A stretch of DNA of 64,000 nucleotides, from NCBI GenBank assembly GCA_965205965.1, contig CBDBHT010000006.1, positions 310,001-374,000 of the forward strand. The letters are read 5' to 3'. A program made the translations under genes and the position numbers. This stretch comes from Bin55 sp965205965. Lineage in GTDB: Bacteria > Pseudomonadota > Gammaproteobacteria > Pseudomonadales > Azotimanducaceae. The notes under the pieces were generated by a model. It worked only from the letters and a program-made list of their open reading frames with translations, searched no databases and was not told where the DNA came from. This document shows, piece after piece, positions 18,929 through 27,101 of this stretch; within the stretch, counting starts at the first letter, position 1; each line of letters begins with the position of its first letter.

Positions 18929-21037
18929 CAATGGCATTCGTTTAGTGAATTTCCCCATTCGGTTAAGGATTCGGTCTTGGGCCTTGGTTATCCGCTGGTT
19001 TTTTATTCCGTTAGCGAGTTGCCGGTGCCGGTGCTCCCCTGCTTCGCTGCCACTTTCCGACCGGTTTTCAGGATCGCCGTTCATAGGACCTGCCCGGGCG
19101 GATCCGTTGCCGACACCGGACGATCTCGCCGACAATACGAGCCACGGTTTCCCGGAGGGCGGATGCCTGCTGAAGTAGCAGGCTCTCGATGTTGGCCGCC
19201 ACCGCCGCAAGTCCGTGCTTGAAATTCGTCTGCATCAGCGGCTTGCCGTCGTTCGGCAGCCCCCCGTTCAGATGATCCTCGCCATGGTTGGCGAACAGCC
19301 GGGTCATGGTAATCAGGGTGAAGCATGCATACAGTTCCTGTTTCACGCCGCGCTCGCTTTGCCCATGAAAGTCCTCAACCTCCATTACCATTAGCTGTTT
19401 GGACACCTTGTACAGTTCCTCGATGCCCCATCTCGCGTGATACAAATCCGACAGCTGGTCGATGGAATACTGGTCCCGGTCCAGCAGGGTCGTGCCCAGG
19501 ATGAAGACGGTATTGCCCACGGCATATTTCACCAGCCGCAAGCGGTGCGGGTCGAATGCGGCTCCGGGGTTCCTTCGGCGTAGTCGGATCAGCGTGCCTT
19601 GGCGGGGAACGACCTCGATGACCGTATCCCGGCGGCCGCCGTGGATGAAGCGGTCGACATCGATACCGGTTTTCCGTTTCATCCGGAACACCGCGTGCAG
19701 TCCCCGGATCGCATGCGCGTGCAGCATCTCATAGGCATAGTAGCCCCGGTCATAGACCACCACATCGTTCGCCGACAGCATGTTCAGGTGGGCCAGTGCC
19801 GCCCGCGCGCTCGTTTCCATGCGCATGCAGGTCGAAGTTGACCGGTAGTCGGGACTGCAGCCGATACAGGCAACTCACCAGACCCTGCGGATAATGGGCA
19901 CCGTCTACCGGCGTCCGCCAGCCTTCATGCACCCGTCTGCGCGGCAGGTTCAGGGAGCTTCCATCGACCGACCGCAAACACCCGATGCCCCTGCCACCCC
20001 CGATCCGTGTCGGGCCGGACTTTCCGTGCGTGCCGGGACCGGCCTTCGGCGTCGAAGACCACCTTGAGGATTTCCTGATGCAAGGTCTTGAACAGCTGCT
20101 CGTCCAGCCTGGCCCGGGCACTGCAGATGGAGGACGGCGACACCGGAGCCGGCTGTGGCAGTTCGATCCCCATCGTCCGGCACTGCCCCCACAGTTCGGC
20201 CAGCGTGCTCGCATATCCTGGGCGTCCCTTCGAGAACACCAACCGGAAAACGAACAACACGACCATCAGCGTGTTCAGCACGCGCCGCCGCCGCTGCCAG
20301 AGCCGGTCATGCCGGTTGGCGACACCTATGAGCGTCTCGACGATGCCGCTCCAGAGCCGGACAAACGTATCCTCCGGAGCCAAGACCGCCACCGGCGGCC
20401 TGCGGGAACGGCGTCCGGATCGACGGGAGCCGGTCAGCAGCATCTGCTTCCAGTCTTTCGTCAGCGGATACAGGTAAACGTCCTTCGGAGTCTTGCCTGC
20501 CTCCGACGCACTCGCCTTGCGTCCCTTCGTCCGGCCAATGCACTGCCAGTTGGCCGCACGGTAGCAGGTCCCCCGGTACTTCGCCGGATCCACAAAGGTC
20601 TCCACCAGTACCGGCTCCAGGCCGTGCCGCTCCTTCCAGTCCCCGGGCAGCCGCCGAACCGCCATCGACAGGGCCTTCGAGACCAGATACGGAACCCGAA
20701 CCCAAGGAAAGATCAGGAACCGGGAGTTGCTCACCACCCCTTCAGACGCTTCGCCCGATCCCGATCCCGCCCGCCAATCCAGGCGTCACGACAGGGAAGC
20801 CGGGTCGTGCCCGCCTCAAACAGCAGACAGCCCAGCTTGCGACCCCGACGATCCCGCAGCCAGTAGCGCAGGAAACAGCCGAACGGATGTCGGTAACCCA
20901 GCTCATGATGCCGATCCATCCGTTCCTTCCATTCCTCAGCGGCCTCCCCCTCCGCCACAACCTCCAGTTCCAGTGGCATCAGCTCCTTCAACTCACATTC
21001 TATGGCGGAGCCCGGATCCGAGCGGCTCGTATGCCGC
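18929..21037 (-). pseudogene. DruA (DUF4338)-IS4 transposase fusion, copy 3
   Basis: The longest copy. Frame 20991-20731 carries the start of a DUF4338/DruA domain (HHELGYRHPFGCFLRYWLRD, LGCLLFEAGTTRLPCRDAWI). After a frameshift near 20735, one open frame (20737-19925) continues with VSNSRFLIFPWVRVPYLVSK, LVETFVDPAKYRGTCYRAAN, DVYLYPLTKDWKQML and runs without a stop into the IS4 transposase N-terminus (RHDRLWQRRRRVLNTLMVVL). A 4-bp duplication (GGTC) destroys the frame just at the first catalytic Asp; the rest, 19826-18953, contains VVYDRGYYAYEML and YHARWGIEELYKVSKQL. The fusion of DruA and transposase in one reading frame is directly visible. The element is inactive here. DUF4338 is the domain of the Druantia defence protein DruA. 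Confidence 0.85.
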
Positions 21038-21082
21038 GGTCTCCGCTCTCACTGGAAATCGCAGAAAATTCTTGACACAACT

Positions 21083-21521
21083 ACGCCCCGAAAGCGAGCA
21101 GGAGAACATCATCCGCACTTTCGGAGCCCCACGGTGGGTGGATACCATCAAGTGCCTTAAGCCCGTCGTAAAATGGGGGGGGGGGCGCAGACACTATCTC
21201 ACTGAATGATATCGAATTATAGGAGCCTTGCTGTCTTATTCGTGCATTATCTGGGATAGTCCGGCTTCACCCGGCAAAGCCGCGATGAACGTAGATGAAC
21301 GTATATGCTGCAACCTAAGGAAACGCTACGATAACCACTAATCCTGTGCCACCAAGCATATCGCCGGGAATGTCACTTCACTGATAATCACGCAAAATAC
21401 CGGAAGATTTAGTGCACATGTTACGTGTATGCTATAAGTACGATCTAGATGGCGTGCCGGCTTTATCAGAATTTTTTGCAACTTTATTGTTCATGTTCAA
21501 AGTGCCGATAGGAGAAAACTG
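21083..21521. other. Gene-free stretch upstream of frmA
   Basis: No gene. Contains a run of eleven G residues (21175-21185), one copy of a 56-bp repeat (21203-21258) and, at the end, AGGAGAAAACTG as the frmA ribosome-binding site. The promoter of frmA must lie here, but I cannot place boxes with confidence. Confidence 0.5.
21203..21258. repeat. 56-bp dispersed repeat, copy 1
   Basis: Begins TGAATGATATCGAATTATAG and matches 31407-31462 at 49 of 56 positions. Both copies lie at the outer edge of transposon clusters. It may be an IS end or an unrecognised intergenic repeat. Confidence 0.6.
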
Positions 21522-22634
21522 ATGGATGTAAGAGCCGCGGTCGCTTACAAAGCGGGACAACCACTTCAAATAGAAAACGTTCAACTTGATGGGCCTCGAG
21601 AAGGCGAAGTCCTTGTAGATATTCGGGCTACCGGAATATGCCACACTGATGCGTACACGTTATCGGGATCTGATCCCGAAGGATTATTTCCAACCATTCT
21701 TGGTCATGAAGGGGCCGGAGTAGTTGTCGAAGTAGGCACCGGCGTCAACAGCGTCGCGCAGGGCGATCACGTTATTCCTCTCTACACGCCAGAATGCCGG
21801 GAATGCAAGTTTTGTCGGTCGGGTAAGACCAACTTGTGTGGTGCCATTCGCACAACCCAAGGACAAGGGCTAATGCCCGACGGCACGTCCCGGTTTTCAC
21901 ACAACGGTGCAACCGTGTATCACTACATGGGTACGTCTACATTCTCGGAGTACACGGTCCTACCTGAAATTGCACTAGCCAAAATTCGAGAAGATGCACC
22001 ATTCGATAAAGTTTGTTACATCGGATGTGGCGTAACCACTGGATTGGGTGCGGTCATTAACACGGCTAAAGTTGAACCTGGATCAAACGTTGCCGTTTTC
22101 GGACTGGGAGGCATCGGCTTAAACGTCATCCAAGGTTCACGACTGGTGGGAGCTGATCGGATCATTGGAATAGACATCAACCCATCGAGGCGAGAGCTGG
22201 CCGAGAAGTTTGGCATGACGAACTTCATAAACCCTTCAGATGTTGACGATGTTGTAGCCGCAATTGTCGACATGACGGATGGCGGAGTGGATTACTCCTT
22301 TGAGTGCATTGGAAACGTGCAAATTATGCGTCAAGCACTGGAGTGTTGCCACAAAGGGTGGGGTGAGAGCATAATTATCGGCGTGGCTGGTTCGGGCCAG
22401 GAAATTAGCACCCGCCCCTTCCAACTGGTAACTGGGCGTGTTTGGCGCGGAACGGCGTTCGGCGGCGCAAGGGGACGCACCGACGTACCCAAAATCGTCG
22501 ATTGGTATATGAACGGCAAAATCAATATTGACGATCTGATCACGCACACGCTTAGTTTCGAAGACATCAACCGAGGTTTCGATCTCATGCACGCCGGCGA
22601 GTCGATACGATCGGTCGTCATCTACGACCAATAG
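21522..22634 (+). CDS. frmA: S-(hydroxymethyl)glutathione dehydrogenase (class III ADH)
   Basis: A 370-residue zinc-dependent class III alcohol dehydrogenase that oxidises the glutathione-formaldehyde adduct with NAD, the main bacterial formaldehyde detoxification route; it also reduces S-nitrosoglutathione. Catalytic zinc ligands are in TGICHTD and GHEGAGVV, the structural zinc cysteines in PECRECKFCRSGKTNLCG, the NAD-binding turn in GLGGIGLNVIQG, and the NAD-selecting Asp in IGIDINPSRRE. Length and motifs are full. A good ribosome-binding site (AGGAGAAAA) precedes the ATG. The partner S-formylglutathione hydrolase is not adjacent; instead an amidohydrolase follows after 30 bases. Confidence 0.96.
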   Translation: MDVRAAVAYKAGQPLQIENVQLDGPREGEVLVDIRATGICHTDAYTLSGSDPEGLFPTILGHEGAGVVVEVGTGVNSVAQGDHVIPLYTPECRECKFCRSGKTNLCGAIRTTQGQGLMPDGTSRFSHNGATVYHYMGTSTFSEYTVLPEIALAKIREDAPFDKVCYIGCGVTTGLGAVINTAKVEPGSNVAVFGLGGIGLNVIQGSRLVGADRIIGIDINPSRRELAEKFGMTNFINPSDVDDVVAAIVDMTDGGVDYSFECIGNVQIMRQALECCHKGWGESIIIGVAGSGQEISTRPFQLVTGRVWRGTAFGGARGRTDVPKIVDWYMNGKINIDDLITHTLSFEDINRGFDLMHAGESIRSVVIYDQ

Positions 22635-22664
22635 CTAGAGCATCACGAATCTAAAAAACAATAG

Positions 22665-23666
22665 ATGGATCGACAAGTTTGGCTGGATCAAGTGGTCGAG
22701 GACGCTCTCGAACCGGAGCTACCAATTTGCGATCCTCATCATCATTTATGGGATCATCCCAAGAGTCGCTATTTGCTCAATGAACTGCTGGAAGACATCG
22801 GCGACGGACACAATGTGGTATCTACGGTGTTTATGGAATGTGGCTCAATGTACAGTGCCGATAGCCCTGCACCAATGCGGCCTGTGGGTGAAACGGAATT
22901 CGCACATGGCATCGCTACAATGAGCACAAGTGGTGGATACGGTGAAACTTGCGTGTGCGTATCGATTATCAGTTTTGCGGACCTGACTTTGGGAGCGGCG
23001 GTAGGAGAGGTGCTGGACGCGCATATGGCGGCTAGTCCAAGATTTCGCGGAATCCGACACGCATCCGGATGGGATGCTAGTCAAGAGGTGCGTAACTCGC
23101 ATACTTCACCGACGGAAGGAATGCTTGGTGATACAACATTCAGAGAAGGATTCGCAGAACTTGGCCGCCGCAATCTCACTTTCGATGCTTGGCTTTATCA
23201 CCCGCAAATTCCTGAACTCACGGATTTAGCACGTGCGTTTCCCAATCAACTGATAGTTATCGATCACTGCGGTGGTCCGCTTGGCATAGGTCGTTATCAA
23301 GGTAAACGCGAAGAAATCTTCAACACATGGAAAGACGATGTTATTCAACTATCCAAGTGTCAGAATGTTGTTGCAAAAATCGGCGGATTGTTGATGCCGA
23401 TCAACGGATTCGGTTTGCACAAACGTGACAAACCAGCGAGTTCACAGGAATTGGCCGATGCTACTGAACGATATTACATGCACATGATCGAACATTTTGG
23501 TGTTAACCGGTGTATGTTCGAGAGCAATTTCCCCGTAGATAAGGTGAGCTGCTCTTACACGGTGTTATGGAACTCGTTCAAACTTATCACGAGGGATTTT
23601 TCCGCTAGCGAGAAAGCGGCACTTTTTCACGACACTGCAACAGCGATCTATCGAGTAGAAACTTAA
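22665..23666 (+). CDS. Amidohydrolase 2 family (metal-dependent TIM-barrel) hydrolase
   Basis: A 333-residue member of the amidohydrolase_2 family, which includes lactonases such as fuconolactonase and 2-pyrone-4,6-dicarboxylate hydrolase and some decarboxylases. The metal-site elements are visible: ICDPHHHLWD near residue 22, FRGIRHASGWD, LIVIDHCGG and, near the C-terminus, CMFESNFPVDK with the catalytic Asp. The substrate cannot be inferred. It follows frmA by 30 bases on the same strand with no obvious terminator, so the two are probably co-transcribed, although no metabolic link is evident. No strong ribosome-binding site is seen. Confidence 0.85.
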   Translation: MDRQVWLDQVVEDALEPELPICDPHHHLWDHPKSRYLLNELLEDIGDGHNVVSTVFMECGSMYSADSPAPMRPVGETEFAHGIATMSTSGGYGETCVCVSIISFADLTLGAAVGEVLDAHMAASPRFRGIRHASGWDASQEVRNSHTSPTEGMLGDTTFREGFAELGRRNLTFDAWLYHPQIPELTDLARAFPNQLIVIDHCGGPLGIGRYQGKREEIFNTWKDDVIQLSKCQNVVAKIGGLLMPINGFGLHKRDKPASSQELADATERYYMHMIEHFGVNRCMFESNFPVDKVSCSYTVLWNSFKLITRDFSASEKAALFHDTATAIYRVET

Positions 23667-24086
23667 TACACGGAAATTGCAGCAACCTGCCTCTTCTCCC
23701 GGCTATAAATTCTTAGCTGGCTTTTCAAAACTCTTTCATAATCGGATCTCAGCGAAGATCTGCTAACATGTCTACAACCCTTATCACACCATATGGATAC
23801 CTCCATTTACTCAAAACAAGCGGAGGTAGATAATGCTTATATCATTAAAAATCATATACTTATATCGGGAATGATTCGTCAAAACAGCAATAAATAAAGG
23901 TGCCCATCTGTGTAAGTCTTCGCGATAAACAGCTAGGTATCTTGAAAGACGCACTATTATCGCTATATTTATTATGGGAATGATTAACTTAAGTGCATAG
24001 CATAGCGCAGTGATTTATTTTGTGAATTATATGACTAGACAGTGTGAATACTGGCAAATTTTACATGCTATTTTGGCTAACTCTGC
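23667..24086. other. Gene-free stretch holding a MITE
   Basis: AT-rich, no coding frame of note. Contains MITE-1 copy 1 and, at its right edge, the end of the IS630 type C element near 24080. Confidence 0.5.
23795..23905. mobile_element. MITE-1 copy 1 (111 bp)
   Basis: Non-coding element with imperfect terminal inverted repeats (GGATACCTCCATTTAC at the left, the complement of GGGCACCTTTATTTA at the right). Internal sequence (ATGATTCGTCAAAACAGCAA) matches the copies at 32.7, 52.4 and 53.0 kb. Flanks are ATAT and ATCT, an imperfect 4-bp target duplication. Same orientation as copy 2. Confidence 0.85.
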
Positions 24087-25326
24087 TTAGTGTCCAGTCC
24101 TGGAAATCAATAGGCTAATGCGTTCAACTTTGGCAAGGATCAACTCGGCCGTCGCGGTCCAGACGAACGGACTGCAGGATTTATTATAGTCCTCGACAAA
24201 CGCGTTGATCTTTTTTCGCAGTTGCGGGACCGAAGAGAATGACCCGCGACGGATGGCTTGTTGGGTGATGATGCCGAACCGCCGCTCCACCTGATTCAGC
24301 CACGAGGCGTAGGTCGGCGTGTAGTGGACGTGGTAGCGGGGACGTCTCGCTAACCACGCCTTGACGGTGGCATGTTTGTGCGTTGCATAGTTATCCACGA
24401 TCAGGTGGATGTCCAGGTCCCTCGGGGACATCCTTGTCGATGTGGCGGAGGAAGGCCAGATAGTCCTGATGCCGGTGGCGGCGTTTGCATGGGCTACGGA
24501 CCTTGCCGGTGACGATGTCGAGTGCCGCAAACAGAGTCGTCGTGCCGTGGCGTACATAGTCATGGGGCACTCCTGCGCGCGTAACCTAACAGTCTGCGCC
24601 GTAGAAACGTAGGAACGCTCTTTAGTAGGAAGGATCACCTAAAATACGTATTAATGAAGTATGAAATTTCTATTCTAAGTTGTTTAAAAACTACTCATCC
24701 TAAAAAATGTATCAAAAATTTTCTACGGCGCAGACTGCCAAGCCGATGGACAGCATCGGCCGGGTGTGGTCCAGTGCTTGTATCTGCGTCTTTTCGTCTA
24801 CGCACAGCACCACGGCCTTGTCCGGCGGGCTGAGGTACAAGCCGACAATGTCGCGGACCTTCTCGACCAAGCACGGACCGTTGGACAGCTGGAACGTGCG
24901 TTGCCGATGCGGTTGCACGCCGAACAGGTCGAACCACCGTTGGACGGTGCTTTTCGACACGCCTGTTTGCGCCGCTATGGTCCGCACGCTCCAGTGCGCG
25001 CGGTGCGCGGGCAACGACTGCAAGGCCGTGTTCATGACCTCGGCCACCCGATCGTCGTCGTGTGTTCGCGGACGACCCGGGTGCCGCTCGTCGTGCAGCC
25101 CTTCGATCCCGTACTGCGCGTAGCGTTTGCGCCACTTCATCGCCGTGTTCTTGTTCAGAGTTACAACCGTTCGGCGATGGCGGTGCCCGGCTCCCCGTCC
25201 GCGCAACCGAGCACGGATCCGGGCGCGTTGTACCAACTGATGGGGCAAGGTGCGGGAGCGGGCCAAACTGCGCAAGTCGGCACGCTGTTGTTCATCCAGG
25301 ATGATCGGGGTCGCGGGGCGTGGCAT
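24087..25326 (-). pseudogene. IS630-family element, type C, split by a MITE
   Basis: The upstream part (25326-24738) encodes RPATPIILDEQQRADLRSLA, an HTH region, YAQYGIEGLHDERHPGRPRT, HWSVRTIAAQTGVSKSTVQR and VVLCVDEKTQIQALDHTRPM with the first catalytic Asp. MITE-2 copy 2 interrupts it at about the GLGY position. The downstream part (24589-24087), with frameshifts, has the HLIVDNYATHKHATVKAWLA (second Asp) and TPTYASWLNQVERRFGIITQ (Glu) motifs. A frameshift near 25190 disturbs the N-terminal region as well. Not functional. Confidence 0.85.
24590..24737. mobile_element. MITE-2 copy 2 (148 bp)
   Basis: Closely related to 8626-8770, with the same inverted-repeat tips (CAGTCTGCGCCGTAGAAA and its complement) and the same AT-rich core. 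Flanked by CTAA (24586-24589) and CCAA (24738-24741), a 4-bp duplication with one change. Removing it with one target copy restores the expected LGY peptide junction of the IS630 transposase. Confidence 0.9.
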
Positions 25327-25340
25327 GATGTTCTCCTTGG

Positions 25341-25718
25341 GTAGCTGTCATACCACATTAATACACTAGCCGTAGCGTGTATAATTCCACTATCAGTCGA
25401 AAATGAATGGGATTATTTTGAGCTGGAATGCCTTGAGCGGAACAAACTCCCAGACGAACGCACTCTATTATGGCGATTGCTTGGATTTGGATTGAGGGGA
25501 AATCAAAGCGTTATTCGCCTTTAACGGCGTTTGTCTAGTCAGATATGTAAGTCCCAATCCTTGTGCACTCAAGCTAATAATTCCCTTTATTATTTATCCA
25601 GAGATCTATACTTAGTCTCTAGCTTACATGGTACAGTGCGCGTACGATCCTTGTTGATTTAATACATGTGATAACGATAGCTAACATTTTATATTTGTAA
25701 CAATAGAGTCAAAATATC
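25341..25718. other. Gene-free stretch upstream of the TolC-like gene
   Basis: No gene. AT-rich, with a short palindrome near 25515 (CGCCTTTAACGGCG). Presumably holds the promoter of the outer membrane channel gene. Confidence 0.4.
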
Positions 25719-27038
25719 ATGGTATACAATGCGCGACCAATCGTAAAAATATTCTGGCCCGTCTTCGCGATACTTACCGCGGCTTGTTCTTGGACCGCTT
25801 CCGCGGAACCCTTAGACAACGAGCTGCGAAAGCTACTAGAAACAAGTCCGCATATTCAAGCTGTATTAATGGCTACACAGGCTGCACAACGTGAAGTAGA
25901 TGTTGCAAGGTCAGACTTTCTGCCAATTGTATATTTCCGTGCTGACCTAGGGCCAGAATTCATTGATACTCCTCAAAGCCGTCGCTTTCACAGTACTGGC
26001 CGTTCCGACCTTATACGAAAAACAGCGGGGCTTGGGATTAGTCAGCGGATTTTTTCTGGACATGGCCGTGCATCGAACTTGGCGGCAGCTCGAATTGGTG
26101 CCCAAATTGCGGACCTTAATCATAAATACACTACACAGGACACCATACATGCTGGTTGTGCTGCATATATTGATGTATTAGCTCAGTCCAAGCTTGTGAA
26201 ATTGGCAATTGAGAATCAACAAGTCATTCAAACCCAAATGGGTTTGGAGAACGAGCGGGTCATCCGTGGTTCGGGCATGGCGGTTGACGTGCTGCTCGCT
26301 AAAGCGCGCCTACAGCTCGCTAGCGAGCGCCTCATTGCATTCAAGGGTGATTTACAAGCAGCCCAGATTCACTACAAGCGTATATTCAGTCATGAACCCG
26401 ACATCAGAAACATGAATTATGTAAGCAACTTATCCGCATCACTTCCGAAATCGTTAGAAGATGGGATGACTCAGGCATTGAGTGAAAATGTAGATCTATT
26501 GGTCGCGACCCTGCAGCTCGAGCTCGCGGAAAAAGAACGCAAATCGATTGCGGCTGACAAATGGCCGGTTATAGACTTGGTAGGATCTATACGGTCTGAG
26601 AATGACTATGCTGCCCGAGAGGGACAAGGAGATGAGTATTCGGTGCTGCTCACGGCAAATTGGAGTCTGTTCGCAGGACTTCGAACGTACTCGAAAGAAC
26701 ACGCAGCGATTGCTCAACGGGAAAAACACCGGTTTGTGGTCATGGATATTCAACGCAGGATAGAGGAAGACGTTGAACGTGCCTTTGACGCGCTTGAGAC
26801 TGCTCGGCAACGAGCTGAAATGTTACAAAACGCATACACGATCTCGGAAGAAGTATTTAGTGCTCGAGTGGCTTTACGTAAAGCTGGCAAAGACACGGCA
26901 ATCAATGTCCTTGATGCGCGTTCGGAAACGTTTCAGGCTCGCATTAACTTGTATAGAGCAGAGGCGGATTCATATCTCGCAGAGCTAAAGCTGTTGTTAG
27001 CCATGGGGCGGCTCACCCCTGTCACCGTCGGCATTTAG
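25719..27038 (+). CDS. TolC-family outer membrane efflux/secretion channel protein
   Basis: A 439-residue protein of the outer membrane efflux family, which forms trimeric channels with inner-membrane pumps or type I secretion transporters. It has a signal peptide (about residues 1-29, ending ASA-EP), then the long heptad-rich helices and duplicated repeat typical of TolC: AQREVDVARSDFLPIVYFRA, GLGISQRIFSGHGRASNLAA, GMAVDVLLAKARLQLASERL, and in the second half VLLTANWSLFAGLRTYSKEH and AINVLDARSETFQARINLYR. No pump, adaptor or type I transporter gene is adjacent, so the partner is elsewhere. It converges with the adenylate cyclase gene with a 63-bp gap. Confidence 0.9.
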   Translation: MVYNARPIVKIFWPVFAILTAACSWTASAEPLDNELRKLLETSPHIQAVLMATQAAQREVDVARSDFLPIVYFRADLGPEFIDTPQSRRFHSTGRSDLIRKTAGLGISQRIFSGHGRASNLAAARIGAQIADLNHKYTTQDTIHAGCAAYIDVLAQSKLVKLAIENQQVIQTQMGLENERVIRGSGMAVDVLLAKARLQLASERLIAFKGDLQAAQIHYKRIFSHEPDIRNMNYVSNLSASLPKSLEDGMTQALSENVDLLVATLQLELAEKERKSIAADKWPVIDLVGSIRSENDYAAREGQGDEYSVLLTANWSLFAGLRTYSKEHAAIAQREKHRFVVMDIQRRIEEDVERAFDALETARQRAEMLQNAYTISEEVFSARVALRKAGKDTAINVLDARSETFQARINLYRAEADSYLAELKLLLAMGRLTPVTVGI

Positions 27039-27101
27039 CGATACGTTAGAAAAAAGTTCTAGGAACTGAGGTTGAGAACGCCACATCCGTATATGCTGTG
27101 A

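Larger units (their letters stand above)
17812..21082. mobile_element. 3.27-kb nest bounded by 45-bp IS256-type inverted repeats
   Basis: The left boundary (17812-17856) and right boundary (21038-21082) are inverted copies of a roughly 45-bp sequence beginning AGTTGTGTCAAGAATTTTCT, with few mismatches. Directly inside the left repeat, 17860-17956 matches the 3' coding end of the IS256 transposase at 10.8 kb. At 17957 that coding sequence is cut by a DruA-IS4 element, and a second one follows. So an IS256 copy appears to have been filled and largely replaced by nested DruA-IS4 elements while keeping its two ends. No clear target duplication is visible outside the repeats. Confidence 0.7.

Noticed and set aside
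17957..21037. A functional Druantia defence system
   Set aside because: Only the DUF4338/DruA domain occurs, fused to a transposase and frameshifted; none of the other Druantia genes (for example the large helicase DruE) is present.
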